Positions 34,853 through 48,638 of a DNA stretch of 64,000 nt are shown here, piece after piece. A program made the position numbers and the translations under genes. Under the pieces are notes generated by a model, which saw only the letters and a program-made list of their open reading frames with translations, was not told the origin of the DNA and did not search any database. The stretch comes from Veillonellaceae bacterium (GTDB lineage: Bacteria; Bacillota; Negativicutes; Veillonellales; Negativicoccaceae): positions 1-64,000 of the forward strand of contig JALELM010000007.1 in the NCBI GenBank assembly GCA_022771805.1. The letters run 5' to 3'. How positions within the stretch are numbered: the first letter of the stretch is position 1; the number at the start of each line of letters is the position of its first letter.

Positions 34853-35797
34853 TTACTCGACTAATTTCGGGGCATTACGCAGGAGCTCCGTCATTTCGCC
34901 GATGACTTCCTCCACAATTTCCTTTGCCGGCTGGATCCGATTCAGTCGATTCAGACCCTGCCCGACCTGGACGACTCCGTTCACGGTATCTCCCTCGACG
35001 GCGGCTTTGCGATTGGTGCCGCGCGCCAAGGCGATGAGGACTTCGTCGTCCGCTCCTTCGCGTTCCAGACGCAGGTATTCATCCGTGAATTTACTGCGCA
35101 GGCCGCGCACGTTGTTGTTTCGCGTAAAGCCGGTGATGACGGAATCGGTATCCGTCGCCGCGATGATGGCGGCTTTGGAATTCGGATGGACCTGGCATTC
35201 TTCCGCCAGAAGGAAACGCGAGCCCATCTGCACGCCGGAGGCTCCCATGAGCAACGCCGCCGCCATGCCGCGACCGTCGACGATCGAGCCGGCGACGACG
35301 ACCGGGATGTCGAGGATTTCCGGCAGCACATTCGTCATCAGCGCCAATGTCGTTTGCATACCGTCATGACCGCCCGCTTCAAAGCCCTCGATGACCATCG
35401 CATCGGCGCCTTTTTCCTGCACGCGCTTGGCAAGCTTCACGCTCGGCACGACCGGAATCGCCTTGACGCCGGCGGCGTGGAGCGGCTCGAAATACGGGAC
35501 GGGATTGCCTGCGCCGATCGTCGCAAAAGCGACTTTTTCCTCGCAGATAATCTCCAACACTTCGTCTTTATTCGGCGATTGCAACATCAGGTTCACACCG
35601 AACGGCTTATCCGTCATTTGTTTGGTGAGACGGATTTGCTCGCGAATATAGTCGCTCGTCTGGCCGCCGGTATTGATGACACCCGTCGCGCCCGCATTGG
35701 CAACGGCGGAGACCAGCTTCGACTCGGAAATCCAAGCCATCGCACCCTGAATGATCGGGTAGCGGATTCCCAGCAGTTCAGTCAGTTTTGTCTTCAT
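34853..35797 (-). CDS. fabK: Enoyl-ACP reductase II (FabK)
   Basis: This FMN-dependent enoyl-ACP reductase (314 aa) of the FabK/nitronate monooxygenase family catalyses the last step of fatty acid elongation. The sequence shows YPIIQGAMAWISESKLVSAVANAG at the N-terminus, then VIEGFEAGGHDGMQTTLAL near residue 145 with the conserved His, and GASGVQMGSRFLLAEEC near 195. FabK and nitronate monooxygenases are similar. The EGFEAGGH core and length favour FabK. I chose ATG 35797 with AAGGATG upstream. It stands apart from any fab cluster in the window. Confidence 0.85.
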   Translation of the reverse strand: MKTKLTELLGIRYPIIQGAMAWISESKLVSAVANAGATGVINTGGQTSDYIREQIRLTKQMTDKPFGVNLMLQSPNKDEVLEIICEEKVAFATIGAGNPVPYFEPLHAAGVKAIPVVPSVKLAKRVQEKGADAMVIEGFEAGGHDGMQTTLALMTNVLPEILDIPVVVAGSIVDGRGMAAALLMGASGVQMGSRFLLAEECQVHPNSKAAIIAATDTDSVITGFTRNNNVRGLRSKFTDEYLRLEREGADDEVLIALARGTNRKAAVEGDTVNGVVQVGQGLNRLNRIQPAKEIVEEVIGEMTELLRNAPKLVE

Positions 35798-35831
35798 AGG
35801 ACACATCCTTCCTAACTCCATCATTATAATA

Positions 35832-35885
35832 TTGATAATATTTAATATCTCAATTTATTATAGTATATATTTACCCATGCCGCAA
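35832..35885 (-). promoter_or_regulatory. fabK promoter with imperfect inverted repeat at the start site
   Basis: On the minus strand TTGCGG (complement of 35880-35885) and TATAAT (complement of 35857-35862) are 17 bases apart. A 22-bp imperfect inverted repeat with TTGA/TCAA ends covers 35832-35853, over the expected start point, as an operator would. Confidence 0.6.
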
Positions 35886-35925
35886 TAGGGATTGAGACGT
35901 TAAAAATGCAAAAAACGCAAGTAAA

Positions 35926-36339
35926 TTACAGGCGCTTCACCATGGTCGTATGCGGGCAACCTTCCTCGTCGTGCCGCTCGCCTGTTTCCTCGTAACCGGC
36001 TTGCAGGTAAAAGCCGCGGGCGCGGACTTGGGCGGAGAGGACGGCTTCCTTGCCGCCGGCTTTGCGGATACCCGTTTCGGCGGCCGCGAGAAGCGCAGCA
36101 CCGATTTGCCGCCCGCGATAGGCGGCGAGTACCGCCATGCGACCGATCCGATACCGCCCGGGAACGGTGTCCGGGAAAAAACGGCAGGTTCCGACGATCC
36201 GAGAACCGTCACGCCATACCACATGCGTTGCGACGGCATCCGTGGCATCGAACTCGTTGGTGAAGCCCTGTTCGCGGATAAATACTTCTTCGCGCACGGC
36301 ACGCGCACCGGCGGGAATTTCGGTATACAATTCAAGCAT
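35926..36339 (-). CDS. GNAT-family N-acetyltransferase
   Basis: This GCN5-related acetyltransferase (137 aa) has the acetyl-CoA motif A in RIGRMAVLAAYRGRQIGAAL near residue 65 and the ElaA/YjcF-like N-terminal REEVFIREQGF segment. The substrate is unknown. The start has AAGGATGTG on the minus strand. It is a single gene. Confidence 0.88.
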   Translation of the reverse strand: MLELYTEIPAGARAVREEVFIREQGFTNEFDATDAVATHVVWRDGSRIVGTCRFFPDTVPGRYRIGRMAVLAAYRGRQIGAALLAAAETGIRKAGGKEAVLSAQVRARGFYLQAGYEETGERHDEEGCPHTTMVKRL

Positions 36340-36477
36340 GCGAACACATCCTTTTCGTCAAAACACATAACTCTGCGGTACTGACCCTATCGTAGCATAA
36401 GATGTCGGCAGTGCCAACTGTACCGCCGCGGCGTTTTTTCGGGCGGATACGGTGCAAATACTCGCCGTTCTCCGTCC

Positions 36478-36506
36478 TTGAAAAAAGCCGTCGTTACAGG
36501 TATAAT
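36478..36506 (+). promoter_or_regulatory. Promoter of the glycolytic operon
   Basis: TTGAAA (36478-36483) and TATAAT (36501-36506) are exactly 17 bases apart, about 70 bases upstream of cggR. A CggR operator is expected downstream of it but I could not identify one with confidence. Confidence 0.8.
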
Positions 36507-36574
36507 AGTAATGGAAATTATATTTTTTTGCTCTTGGTTGGACGCAAATTGTCCCGCGGGCGGAGGTGAATGCG

Positions 36575-38612
<2,038 letters not shown>

Positions 38613-38616
38613 TCTC

Positions 38617-38641
38617 GAGGCCGCCGCCGGCGGCCTTTTTC
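38617..38641 (+). terminator. Hairpin with T-run between gapA and pgk
   Basis: GAGGCCGCC and GGCGGCCTT pair around a GCC loop and are followed by TTTTT, immediately upstream of the pgk ribosome binding site. It looks like an intrinsic terminator inside an operon, so it may reduce expression downstream or protect a processed end. Confidence 0.7.
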
Positions 38642-38653
38642 CGTGGAGGGTAT

Positions 38654-39841
38654 ATGCAATTACAAGATATTCACAAATTACCGGTAGCCGGTAAGACCGT
38701 CTATGTGCGGGTGGATTACAATGTCCCGTTGAACGATGCGGGGGAAATCACGGATGATACGCGGATCCGGGCGACATTGCCCACGCTGCAACTCTTGTTG
38801 GACGGCGGCGCGGCGCTGGTGTTGGCGACGCATCTCGGCCGGCCGAAAGGCGTGCGGGAGGAAAAATATTCCGTCCGTCCGGCAGGAATTCGTCTGGCGG
38901 AGTTGCTCGGTCGTCCCGTTCGTCAGGCGGCGGATTGTGTCGGCTCGGAAGTGGCGGCGCAGGCACGTGCTCTGCAGCCGGGCGAGGTGCTGCTCCTGGA
39001 AAATGTCCGTTTTCACCCGGAAGAAGAAGCGAACGATCCCGCCTTTGCCAAAGAACTCGCGTCACTGGCGGATCTGGCAGTCAATGATGCCTTCGGTGTA
39101 TCGCATCGGGCGCACGCCTCGGTGGTCGGCGTGGCGCAGCACCTGCCGATGGTTGCGGGACTGCTCGTCGCAAAAGAAGTGGAGTTTTTGGAGCGGGCGA
39201 CGGCTCGGCCGGAACGACCCTTCGTCGCCGTGGTCGGCGGGGCGAAAGTATCCGACAAAATCGGTGTCATTGCCCGCTTGCTGACGATAGCGGACACGGT
39301 GATTATCGGCGGCGGCATGGCCAATACGTTCCTCTTGGCGCAGGGGGTTGAAATCGGCACCTCGCTTGCGGAGCGGGATAAGGTGCAGGAAGCAAAGGAC
39401 TTGTTGACACAGGCCGAAACGAACGGCAAAAGCTTGCTCTTGCCGACGGATGTGGTGACGGCGGCGACATTTGCGGCATCTGCCGAACCGCTGACGGTAG
39501 CGGCCGCTGCGATTCCCGCCGACCGGATGGTTCTGGACATCGGACCGGAAACGGCCGCGCGGTATGCGGCGGCGTTGCAAGAAGCGAAGACCATCGTCTG
39601 GAACGGGCCGATGGGGGTATTTGAGTTTTCGACTTATGCCGCGGGAACGGCGGCCGTGGCACGTGCCGTTGCAGCGGCGGACGCCGTCTCCGTAGTCGGT
39701 GGCGGCGACTCGGTTGCGGCGGTTGCCCAATGCGGCGTGGCGGAGCAGATTTCACATATCTCCACGGGCGGCGGCGCATCACTGGAATATTTAGAAGGCA
39801 GAGAACTGCCCGGGATTGCCTGTCTGGCGAAGGAGGCGTAA
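38654..39841 (+). CDS. pgk: Phosphoglycerate kinase
   Basis: Phosphoglycerate kinase (395 aa) makes ATP from 1,3-bisphosphoglycerate. It shows VYVRVDYNVPL near residue 18, THLGRPKG near 60, VNDAFGVSHRAHAS near 148, then VVGGAKVSDKIGV near 195 and the nucleotide-binding SVVGGGDSVAAV near 350. ATG 38654 has GGAGGG just upstream. The start of the following gene tpiA comes one base after its stop. Confidence 0.97.
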   Translation: MQLQDIHKLPVAGKTVYVRVDYNVPLNDAGEITDDTRIRATLPTLQLLLDGGAALVLATHLGRPKGVREEKYSVRPAGIRLAELLGRPVRQAADCVGSEVAAQARALQPGEVLLLENVRFHPEEEANDPAFAKELASLADLAVNDAFGVSHRAHASVVGVAQHLPMVAGLLVAKEVEFLERATARPERPFVAVVGGAKVSDKIGVIARLLTIADTVIIGGGMANTFLLAQGVEIGTSLAERDKVQEAKDLLTQAETNGKSLLLPTDVVTAATFAASAEPLTVAAAAIPADRMVLDIGPETAARYAAALQEAKTIVWNGPMGVFEFSTYAAGTAAVARAVAAADAVSVVGGGDSVAAVAQCGVAEQISHISTGGGASLEYLEGRELPGIACLAKEA

Positions 39842-40596
39842 ATGCGAACACCATTGATTGCCGGTAACTGGAAGATGCACATGACGGGGACGGCGGCGGC
39901 GGAACTGGTAGCCGAGCTTCTGGAGACGGAGCTCAATACCGGCGCGCAAGTGCTGATTTGCCCGCCATTTACGGCGCTGGCGGCCGTTGCGGAAGTCTTG
40001 GAAGATGCGCCCGTACACCTCGGCGCGCAGAATATGCACTGGGAAGAACAGGGTGCGTACACCGGCGAAATTTCACCGGCCATGCTGGTCGATGCCGGTT
40101 GTGAATATGTCATTCTCGGCCACTCGGAGCGCCGTCAGCTTTTCGGCGAAACGGACGAAGGCGTGGCGCGTAAGGCGGCAGCGGCGTTTGCCCATCACCT
40201 GATTCCCGTGATCTGTTGCGGCGAAACGGAAGCGCAGCGAGACGCGGGCGAAACGGCCGCCCATATCCGCAGCCAGGTCACGGCTGCCGTTCGCGGCTTG
40301 CGTGCGGCGGACGCGGCGCAGGCGGTCATCGCCTATGAACCGATCTGGGCGATCGGTACGGGCAAGACTGCGACGACCGAGCAGGCGCAGGAAGTATGCC
40401 GCCTGATTCGGGAAGTACTGGCGGAAGTGCAGAATGAAGAAGTGGCACAGGCCGTGCGGATTCTGTACGGCGGCAGCGTAAAACCGGCGAATATTGCCGC
40501 GCTCATGGCGCAGCCGGATATCGACGGCGCACTCGTCGGCGGTGCGTCGCTCACGGCGGCGGATTTTGCCGGCATCGTCAATTACGGGGAGGAAGC

Positions 40597-40600
<4 letters not shown>
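39842..40600 (+). CDS. tpiA: Triosephosphate isomerase
   Basis: Triosephosphate isomerase (252 aa) interconverts dihydroxyacetone phosphate and glyceraldehyde-3-phosphate. The catalytic residues are Lys in GNWKMHMT, His in ILGHSERRQLFGE and Glu in VIAYEPIWAIGTGKTAT. The LYGGSVKPANIAAL phosphate loop is present. The gene begins immediately after pgk and overlaps gpmI by four bases. Confidence 0.97.
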
Positions 40601-43429
<2,829 letters not shown>

Positions 43430-43434
43430 ACCCG

Positions 43435-43466
43435 AAAACCCGTGCCTGGCAAGGCACGGGTTTTAC
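43435..43466 (+). terminator. Terminator of the glycolytic operon
   Basis: AAAACCCGTGCC (43435-43446) pairs perfectly with GGCACGGGTTTT (43453-43464) around TGGCAA, just after eno. Confidence 0.93.
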
Positions 43467-43577
43467 TTTACGTGCATATCCGCCGCAAGAGGCGATCTGT
43501 CGCTTTTGTCGCTGCCCGCTGCCGGTCTGTTTTGTCCGCATAGCACGGGAATGGGGTATAATAGCGGGGGAGGAATT

Positions 43578-43835
43578 ATGAACGAACTGGAACGATTACG
43601 CAGCGAGATTCGCCGTCTGGATACGGAAATGCGGGAGCTGTTTTCGGCACGCATGGACGCGGCGGCGCAGATCGGAACATACAAGCGGGCGCACGATTTG
43701 CCCGTATACGATGCCGAACGGGAGCGGGAGAACTTGGCGGCATTGAGCGCTGGGATCGGCGATGCGCGCCGGCGTGCACTCTATCGGGAATTTCTACAGA
43801 CGGTCATGGATTTGGCAAAACGGGAGCAGGTATAG
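43578..43835 (+). CDS. Chorismate mutase, AroQ class
   Basis: This small all-helical chorismate mutase (85 aa) converts chorismate to prephenate for Phe and Tyr. The ELERLRSEIRRLDTEMRELFSARM helix with catalytic Arg residues, the GTYKRAHDLPVYDAERE motif with Lys and Asp, and the late YREFLQTVMDLAK helix all match AroQ. ATG 43578 follows GGGGGAGGA; TATAAT lies at 43557-43562. Its stop overlaps the recD2 start by one base. Confidence 0.9.
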   Translation: MNELERLRSEIRRLDTEMRELFSARMDAAAQIGTYKRAHDLPVYDAERERENLAALSAGIGDARRRALYREFLQTVMDLAKREQV

Positions 43836-45976
43836 TGCAGGAAGATATGCAAATGATCACGGGGCGTGTGGGACGCATCCTGTTCGGCTCGCCGGACAGG
43901 CGCTACACCGTATTTACCCTGCGCCCGGAGCGGGGCGAAGCCGTGACGGTGACGGCGCGCCTGACAGCACCGACCCCGGGACGGTATGTCACGGTGACGG
44001 GGCGGCTGGTCGTGCATCCGCGCTACGGCCCGCAGTTTGAAGCGGTGGCGATCGAAGGCGGGACAGGAGCGGACACGGAGGGGCTCGTGCGCTATTTCCG
44101 TTCGCATCTGTTTCCGGGAATCGGAAATGTCCTGGCGCGGCGGATCGTCGAGGCATTCGGCGCAGAGGCGCTGCAAGTCCTGGCGCAAGAGCCCGAACGC
44201 CTGCTGGAGGTGCCCGGTATACGGGAGCGGCAGCTGGAACGAATGGTCGCCTCGTACAAGGAAAACCGGGACGTGCATGAGCTGTACGCGCACTTGGAGA
44301 CGGCGGGCGTTCCCGGCCGTTTTGCCGCACCGATCCATCGGCTGTACGGCGAATATGCGACGGACTTGGTACGGAACGAGCCGTATCGTCTGGTGCGGGA
44401 TTTGGACGGTTTCGGCTTCGGCATGGCGGACGCATTGGCACGCCGAGCCGAGTTGGACATGACCGCACCTTCCCGTTTGGAAGCCGGGCTGGAATATGCC
44501 TTGTGGACGGCGACGGCGGAGGGGCATTGCTGCCTGAAAGAGGACATGCTCCTGCGCCGTGCGACCGTTCTCCTCGGTCTCGGTGCGGATCTGTTGCGGC
44601 CGCTCTTGGGCGAGATGGTCGATTTCGGCGTGTTGCCGGTGAGCATGGCCGCCGGGGTGCCGTACATCTACCACCCGCAGGTGTATGAGGCGGAAACCGG
44701 TGCGGCCTACCATTTGGCGCGGTTGCAGCGGCGCGCTCCGGCACCGAGAATCCTCGCCGAGTCGAGCCTGCAGGCGCAGCGGATCGAGCCGTCACCCGAG
44801 CAGCGGGAAGCGATGAAAACCGTACTGACGGCGGCCGTTACCGTCATCACGGGTGGTCCCGGAACCGGGAAGACGACACTCGTCCGCGGGCTGCTGAGTT
44901 GCCTGCAGCAGGAAAATCTGCGTGTCGTATTGGCGGCGCCGACGGGACGGGCAGCAAAACGCCTGGCGGAAACGACGGGGCACCGGGCGGCGACGATCCA
45001 CAAATTGCTGGAAGCCGGGCGCGAGGAGGAGCGAGCCGTTTTTCGCCGGAACGGGGACAATCCCCTGAAGGGCGATGTATTCATCATCGACGAAGCTTCC
45101 ATGCTGGACATTTTCCTGCTGTACCGGCTGTTGGAAGCGTTGCCGTCGGGCGCCCGTCTGGTGCTGGTCGGGGATGTCGATCAGCTGCCTTCGGTCGGGC
45201 CGGGAAATGTCCTGCGCGACTGCATGGCGGCGACGGCTATCCCCGTCGTGCGCCTGCGGACGCTTTTCCGGCAGGAGGAGGGCAGCGGTATCGTGACGGC
45301 AGCGGGAGAAGTGCTGACGGGTACGGTGCCGCGGGAAAATGACGATGTCGTGTTATGCGAATGCACGGAAGAGGAAGGACGGGAAATCATTCTGAACCTG
45401 TGCCGCGCGGAAGATTATTTGACCCCGGAACGGCAATTTCGCTGTCAGGTGCTCTCGCCGATGCGTAAAGGAATCTGCGGGACGGAAGCGCTGAATGCGA
45501 CCTTGCAGCTTGCGGCCAATCCCGCTGCGGCGGACGGGGAGCAACATATCCGCATCGGCGACAAGGTCATGCAGATTGTGAATAATTATGAAAAAGATGT
45601 CTACAACGGCGACATCGGCACGGTCTTTGCCGTGACGAAGCAAACCGTCGCCGTGGACTTTCGCGAGCGCGAGCTGGTGTACGAAGGCTTGGAGCGGCTG
45701 GAACTGGAACCCGCCTATGCGATGACGGTGCACAAAAGCCAGGGGAGCGAGTACGACACGGTGATCCTGGCGCTGTTCGGCAGCCAGGCGCGTATGCTGC
45801 AGAGAAACTTGCTGTACACGGCGATCACGCGGGCGAAGAAGCGCGTCTACATCGTCGGCGAACGGGCTGCCCTGGCCAAGGCCGTGCGGACGCAATACCT
45901 GCAGGGGCGGCTCGGTCTGCTGCGCGAGCGCCTGTGCGGCGAGGTCGAGGATAATTGCATGACAAATTTTTCTTAG
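43835..45976 (+). CDS. recD2: ATP-dependent RecD2-type DNA helicase
   Basis: RecD2 (713 aa) is a 5'-3' SF1B helicase not tied to RecBC. The N-terminal OB-like domain (1-85) and helix-hairpin-helix region (about 90-180) precede the motor. Walker A is GGPGTGKTTLVRG near residue 339, motif II FIIDEASMLD near 420, then LVGDVDQLPSVGPGNVL and the C-terminal AMTVHKSQGSEYDTVILAL. The start is GTG 43835, overlapping the upstream stop. ATG 43847 is possible. It probably works in DNA repair. Confidence 0.93.
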   Translation: MQEDMQMITGRVGRILFGSPDRRYTVFTLRPERGEAVTVTARLTAPTPGRYVTVTGRLVVHPRYGPQFEAVAIEGGTGADTEGLVRYFRSHLFPGIGNVLARRIVEAFGAEALQVLAQEPERLLEVPGIRERQLERMVASYKENRDVHELYAHLETAGVPGRFAAPIHRLYGEYATDLVRNEPYRLVRDLDGFGFGMADALARRAELDMTAPSRLEAGLEYALWTATAEGHCCLKEDMLLRRATVLLGLGADLLRPLLGEMVDFGVLPVSMAAGVPYIYHPQVYEAETGAAYHLARLQRRAPAPRILAESSLQAQRIEPSPEQREAMKTVLTAAVTVITGGPGTGKTTLVRGLLSCLQQENLRVVLAAPTGRAAKRLAETTGHRAATIHKLLEAGREEERAVFRRNGDNPLKGDVFIIDEASMLDIFLLYRLLEALPSGARLVLVGDVDQLPSVGPGNVLRDCMAATAIPVVRLRTLFRQEEGSGIVTAAGEVLTGTVPRENDDVVLCECTEEEGREIILNLCRAEDYLTPERQFRCQVLSPMRKGICGTEALNATLQLAANPAAADGEQHIRIGDKVMQIVNNYEKDVYNGDIGTVFAVTKQTVAVDFRERELVYEGLERLELEPAYAMTVHKSQGSEYDTVILALFGSQARMLQRNLLYTAITRAKKRVYIVGERAALAKAVRTQYLQGRLGLLRERLCGEVEDNCMTNFS

Positions 45977-45982
45977 TATTTT

Positions 45983-46010
45983 CCCGCCCGGGAATCGGGC
46001 GGGATTTTCT
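45983..46010 (+). terminator. Terminator of recD2
   Basis: CCCGCCCG (45983-45990) pairs with CGGGCGGG (45996-46003) around GGAAT, then ATTTTCT. Confidence 0.88.
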
Positions 46011-46049
46011 ATGCATTCGCTGCGTGCCGGCGGAGAAAGCACTCGCTTG

Positions 46050-46314
46050 CGCCGACAAAGCAGCCGCGATATAAATGAGAATCGCTGGGAGATCGCTTCT
46101 CATTGACCAAGGAATATCTTAACTTTGCACAACTTGTACAAAATCAAGATGCAAGATGTATGTTATATTTCATATATAAACACTGCCGTTTTTGTTGTCA
46201 TCGTACAAAATCTATAATCGTCGCAATGACCGCCGTTATAGGCTTTTATATTTTCGCTTTCATCGTAGCGTTTTCGTTTTCATCGTTAAATTTTCCCCCA
46301 CCGTTCCCCCACGG
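46050..46314. other. Host-phage junction with probable integrase arm sites
   Basis: Composition falls from GC-rich to AT-rich near 46100, where the left prophage end probably lies. A hairpin ATGAGAA/TTCTCAT spans about 46076-46104. GTACAAAATC occurs at 46136-46145 and 46203-46212, and TTTTCGCTTTCATCG at 46251-46265 is repeated almost exactly (TTTTCGTTTTCATCG) at 46271-46285. Such direct repeats beside an integrase gene fit arm-type binding sites. The core att sequence cannot be defined without the right end. Confidence 0.45.
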
Positions 46315-47460
46315 TTACATTGATATCTCATCAAGTTTATCGGCAGCGTCCCGGTGCATTTTTTCGCTGGCGTGCGAATAAACGGCTAGCGTCGTTTTCG
46401 GATTGATATGCCCGACGCGTTCCATGATCGTTTTTAGTGGAACGCCTAACTCCGCCAACAAAAATATATGCGTATGCCGAAATACGTGCGTCGTGACATG
46501 GCGCGGCAATTTAAGCGAGCGGAGCGTGCGATTTATGTCGGAAAAGCGGATAGGGTTGCCCGTAGACGATGTAAAGAAGTAGCCTTTTTCTGTGTACTTT
46601 CGTTTTCCCCATGCGGCCGCCAATTTCAGGTTTTCAATCCGGATCTGTTTCAAAATTTCAATGGCTCGATTATTGAGGGCGACAGTCCGGAACGATGACA
46701 GCGTTTTGGGTGGCGTTTTTATTTCTTTGTCAGAAAACGGGACGGAGTGGGTGATCGTGCCGTTAATATCAATATTTCGCCCGTCAAAATCTTGATAACG
46801 CAAACCGGAACATTCGCCGGCGCGTAAGCCGGTAAGCGCTATAAATTCAAGCATGAGGGCGTATCTCGGCTTTACTTCGTTCACCTTTTGCAGTACTTCT
46901 GCCAACTCTTCGCGCGTCAAAAACTTTTCGCGTGCTCGTTTTACATCGTCTACCGTTTTAGGGCGTCCGGAAACCGTCATTTCGTGAATAAAACTTATAT
47001 CTTCAATATACTTCATGCGTTTAGCGTACTTCATCGATTGCTTGAAAAATGCGGCGGTCATGCTGACAGTGACGCCGGACAGGTCGCGCATTTTAAGAAA
47101 AGACCTTTGCACAACGGGCAGGGTAATGGCTGATATTAAAAGACCATCCGGAAATATCTTAACAAGCCGCTTAATCGAATCTGCATGCGCGCGCTGTGTT
47201 GACGGTCTAACATCGGGGCGGCGGTACTCCGCATGCTCTTTTAATAACTCCGCGAGCGTGATATTTTTCCCCGTTTTCGTTTCCTGCGCCTCGTCGATCT
47301 TTCGCTGCAGTTCGGCGGTTGCCCATTTCATGGTCGCATTCGTCTTTTTATCCATGGTGACCGACACGCGCCGACGCTTTCCGGTTAGCCTGTCAACATA
47401 CGTCTCGACGGCACGATACGACGTGCGGCCGCTTTTTGACTTCCGTTCCTCGATATACAT
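46315..47460 (-). CDS. Phage tyrosine integrase
   Basis: This tyrosine recombinase (381 aa) integrates and excises the prophage. The N-terminal AP2-like arm-binding domain (1-60) is followed by the SAM-like core-binding domain (about 65-175). The catalytic domain has Arg in ALTGLRAGECSGL near 212, His325 and Arg328 in HVFRHTH, His351 in RVGHINPKTT and nucleophile Tyr361 in LAVYSHAS. The start has AAGGAGGAAAAG upstream on the minus strand. It lies at the left end next to the presumed attL. Confidence 0.95.
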   Translation of the reverse strand: MYIEERKSKSGRTSYRAVETYVDRLTGKRRRVSVTMDKKTNATMKWATAELQRKIDEAQETKTGKNITLAELLKEHAEYRRPDVRPSTQRAHADSIKRLVKIFPDGLLISAITLPVVQRSFLKMRDLSGVTVSMTAAFFKQSMKYAKRMKYIEDISFIHEMTVSGRPKTVDDVKRAREKFLTREELAEVLQKVNEVKPRYALMLEFIALTGLRAGECSGLRYQDFDGRNIDINGTITHSVPFSDKEIKTPPKTLSSFRTVALNNRAIEILKQIRIENLKLAAAWGKRKYTEKGYFFTSSTGNPIRFSDINRTLRSLKLPRHVTTHVFRHTHIFLLAELGVPLKTIMERVGHINPKTTLAVYSHASEKMHRDAADKLDEISM

Positions 47461-47604
47461 GGCTTTTCCTCCTTATTATGGTATAATTAAACATACAGAA
47501 AACAGCCCATTTCGGGCGTGTTTCTGTCCGCGCCGTCGCTATGGCATCTCCTAATGCACGACGAGCGCGTCTCTCTGCGGGGCGTTACCAGCGCTCCGCT
47601 TTTA
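47461..47604. other. Intergenic region between integrase and repressor
   Basis: On the minus strand a stem GCCC/GGGC around GAAAT followed by TGTTTTC (complement of about 47497-47516) may weakly terminate the repressor transcript. An AT-rich stretch next to the integrase start (47475-47495) may hold its promoter. No gene is supported. Confidence 0.4.
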
Positions 47605-48288
47605 TTATTTAATAATACTTTGTTTGATGATAGCAATACCTAATACGCGGAAATCGTCGCAGTTATCGGCGTTAAATATCATGGGCGGGTAGGCGGGGTT
47701 TTCCGACTGTAAAATAACGCTTGCGCCGTTCCGATAGAAACGTTTAAGAGTAACGGCGTCGCCGTTGATGCGCACAACTACCACTTGACCAGGCTCGGCC
47801 TCTTTTTGCGACTTAACAAAAACTATATCGCCGTCGTAAATGCCTATGCCGGTCATGCTGTCGCCGTGAACGCGCAAGCAAAAATCGGCGTTTGCCGTTG
47901 TCCCGACATAGCCCTCAAAATGTTCATCTGACAATATCGGTTCGCCGGCAGCAGTTGTTCCCAATAAGGGGACTTTTTTTAATTGCGGAACGAAAACATT
48001 CGGGTCGTCTGGTATTGATGGCGCTATGTGGCCACCGGTATTTTCTTTGAATGTGATTGTTTGATCGTCATCAAGCATATCAAACAGATCGCTAGTACTT
48101 ATTTCCATTGCCTGCGCAAGCGCCTGCAGCGTATCAGCTGTAGGACTGATCGGTTGACCGGAGCGGGGGTTAATGCCACGCTCGATATATGAAATATATC
48201 CTTTGGAGCGCCCTGATAATTTCGCGAAGTCGTCCAGAGAAAGGCCGCGCGCTTCCCGAAATATTTTAATAATCTCTCCTAGTTTCAT
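47605..48288 (-). CDS. CI-like phage repressor with S24 peptidase domain
   Basis: This lysogeny repressor (227 aa) has an N-terminal HTH at about residues 5-65 (LSLDDFAKLSGRSKGYISYIERG) and a LexA/S24 autoprotease domain. The cleavage site Ala114-Gly115 (TTAAGEP), Ser144 (VHGDSMTG) and Lys182 (AVTLKRF) are all present, so SOS-induced self-cleavage is expected. ATG 48288 is read leftward from the operator region. It faces the Cro-like gene. Confidence 0.94.
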   Translation of the reverse strand: MKLGEIIKIFREARGLSLDDFAKLSGRSKGYISYIERGINPRSGQPISPTADTLQALAQAMEISTSDLFDMLDDDQTITFKENTGGHIAPSIPDDPNVFVPQLKKVPLLGTTAAGEPILSDEHFEGYVGTTANADFCLRVHGDSMTGIGIYDGDIVFVKSQKEAEPGQVVVVRINGDAVTLKRFYRNGASVILQSENPAYPPMIFNADNCDDFRVLGIAIIKQSIIK

Positions 48289-48337
48289 GCCGTTTTCCTT
48301 TCTTGCTATTTATGTATATTCCTTTGACATGTACATT

Positions 48338-48424
48338 GTACAACATAACGAACAAAAAAATCAACTTTTTGTTCAACATGCTTGACGCGATAAAAAATGC
48401 ATTGTATAATTCAACATGTAAGAC
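48338..48424. promoter_or_regulatory. Phage switch region: rightward promoter and operators
   Basis: The rightward promoter has TTGACG (48382-48387) and TATAAT (48405-48410) 17 bases apart. Related 16-bp sites are GTTCAACATGCTTGAC (48371-48386), which overlaps the -35, and ATTCAACATGTAAGAC (48409-48424), which overlaps the -10. A weaker site GTACAACATAACGAAC is at 48338-48353 towards the repressor. On the minus strand TACAAT with TTGATT 18 bases upstream may be the repressor's own promoter. Confidence 0.75.
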
Positions 48425-48447
48425 AAAACGGGAGAGGGGGTGAGAAC

Positions 48448-48636
48448 ATGTTTTCGATTAAAGAATTACGAGAGCAGTTTAACTTGACACAAGAAGAATT
48501 AGCGCGCCGCTCGCAAGTGTCGCGCACAACAATCGCAAAGCTTGAGAGCGGCGAAGAGGTAGTTACAACAACAAAGACATTAAATAAAATTGCGCAGGCA
48601 TTACATCCGCATTCGAGGGATATTTTTTTGCCTTAA
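48448..48636 (+). CDS. Cro-like HTH protein
   Basis: This 62-aa XRE-type HTH protein (FNLTQEELARRSQVSRTTIAKLESG) is the first rightward gene and divergent from the repressor, the position of Cro. ATG 48448 follows GGGAGAGGGGGTGAG. It probably binds the same operators. A third, best-formed operator lies immediately after it. Confidence 0.88.
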   Translation: MFSIKELREQFNLTQEELARRSQVSRTTIAKLESGEEVVTTTKTLNKIAQALHPHSRDIFLP

Positions 48637-48638
48637 AT

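Noticed and set aside
46103-46381. A 92-codon frame at the phage left end
   Set aside because: It overlaps the end of the integrase gene and the presumed arm sites, has no ribosome binding site and no protein-like composition.
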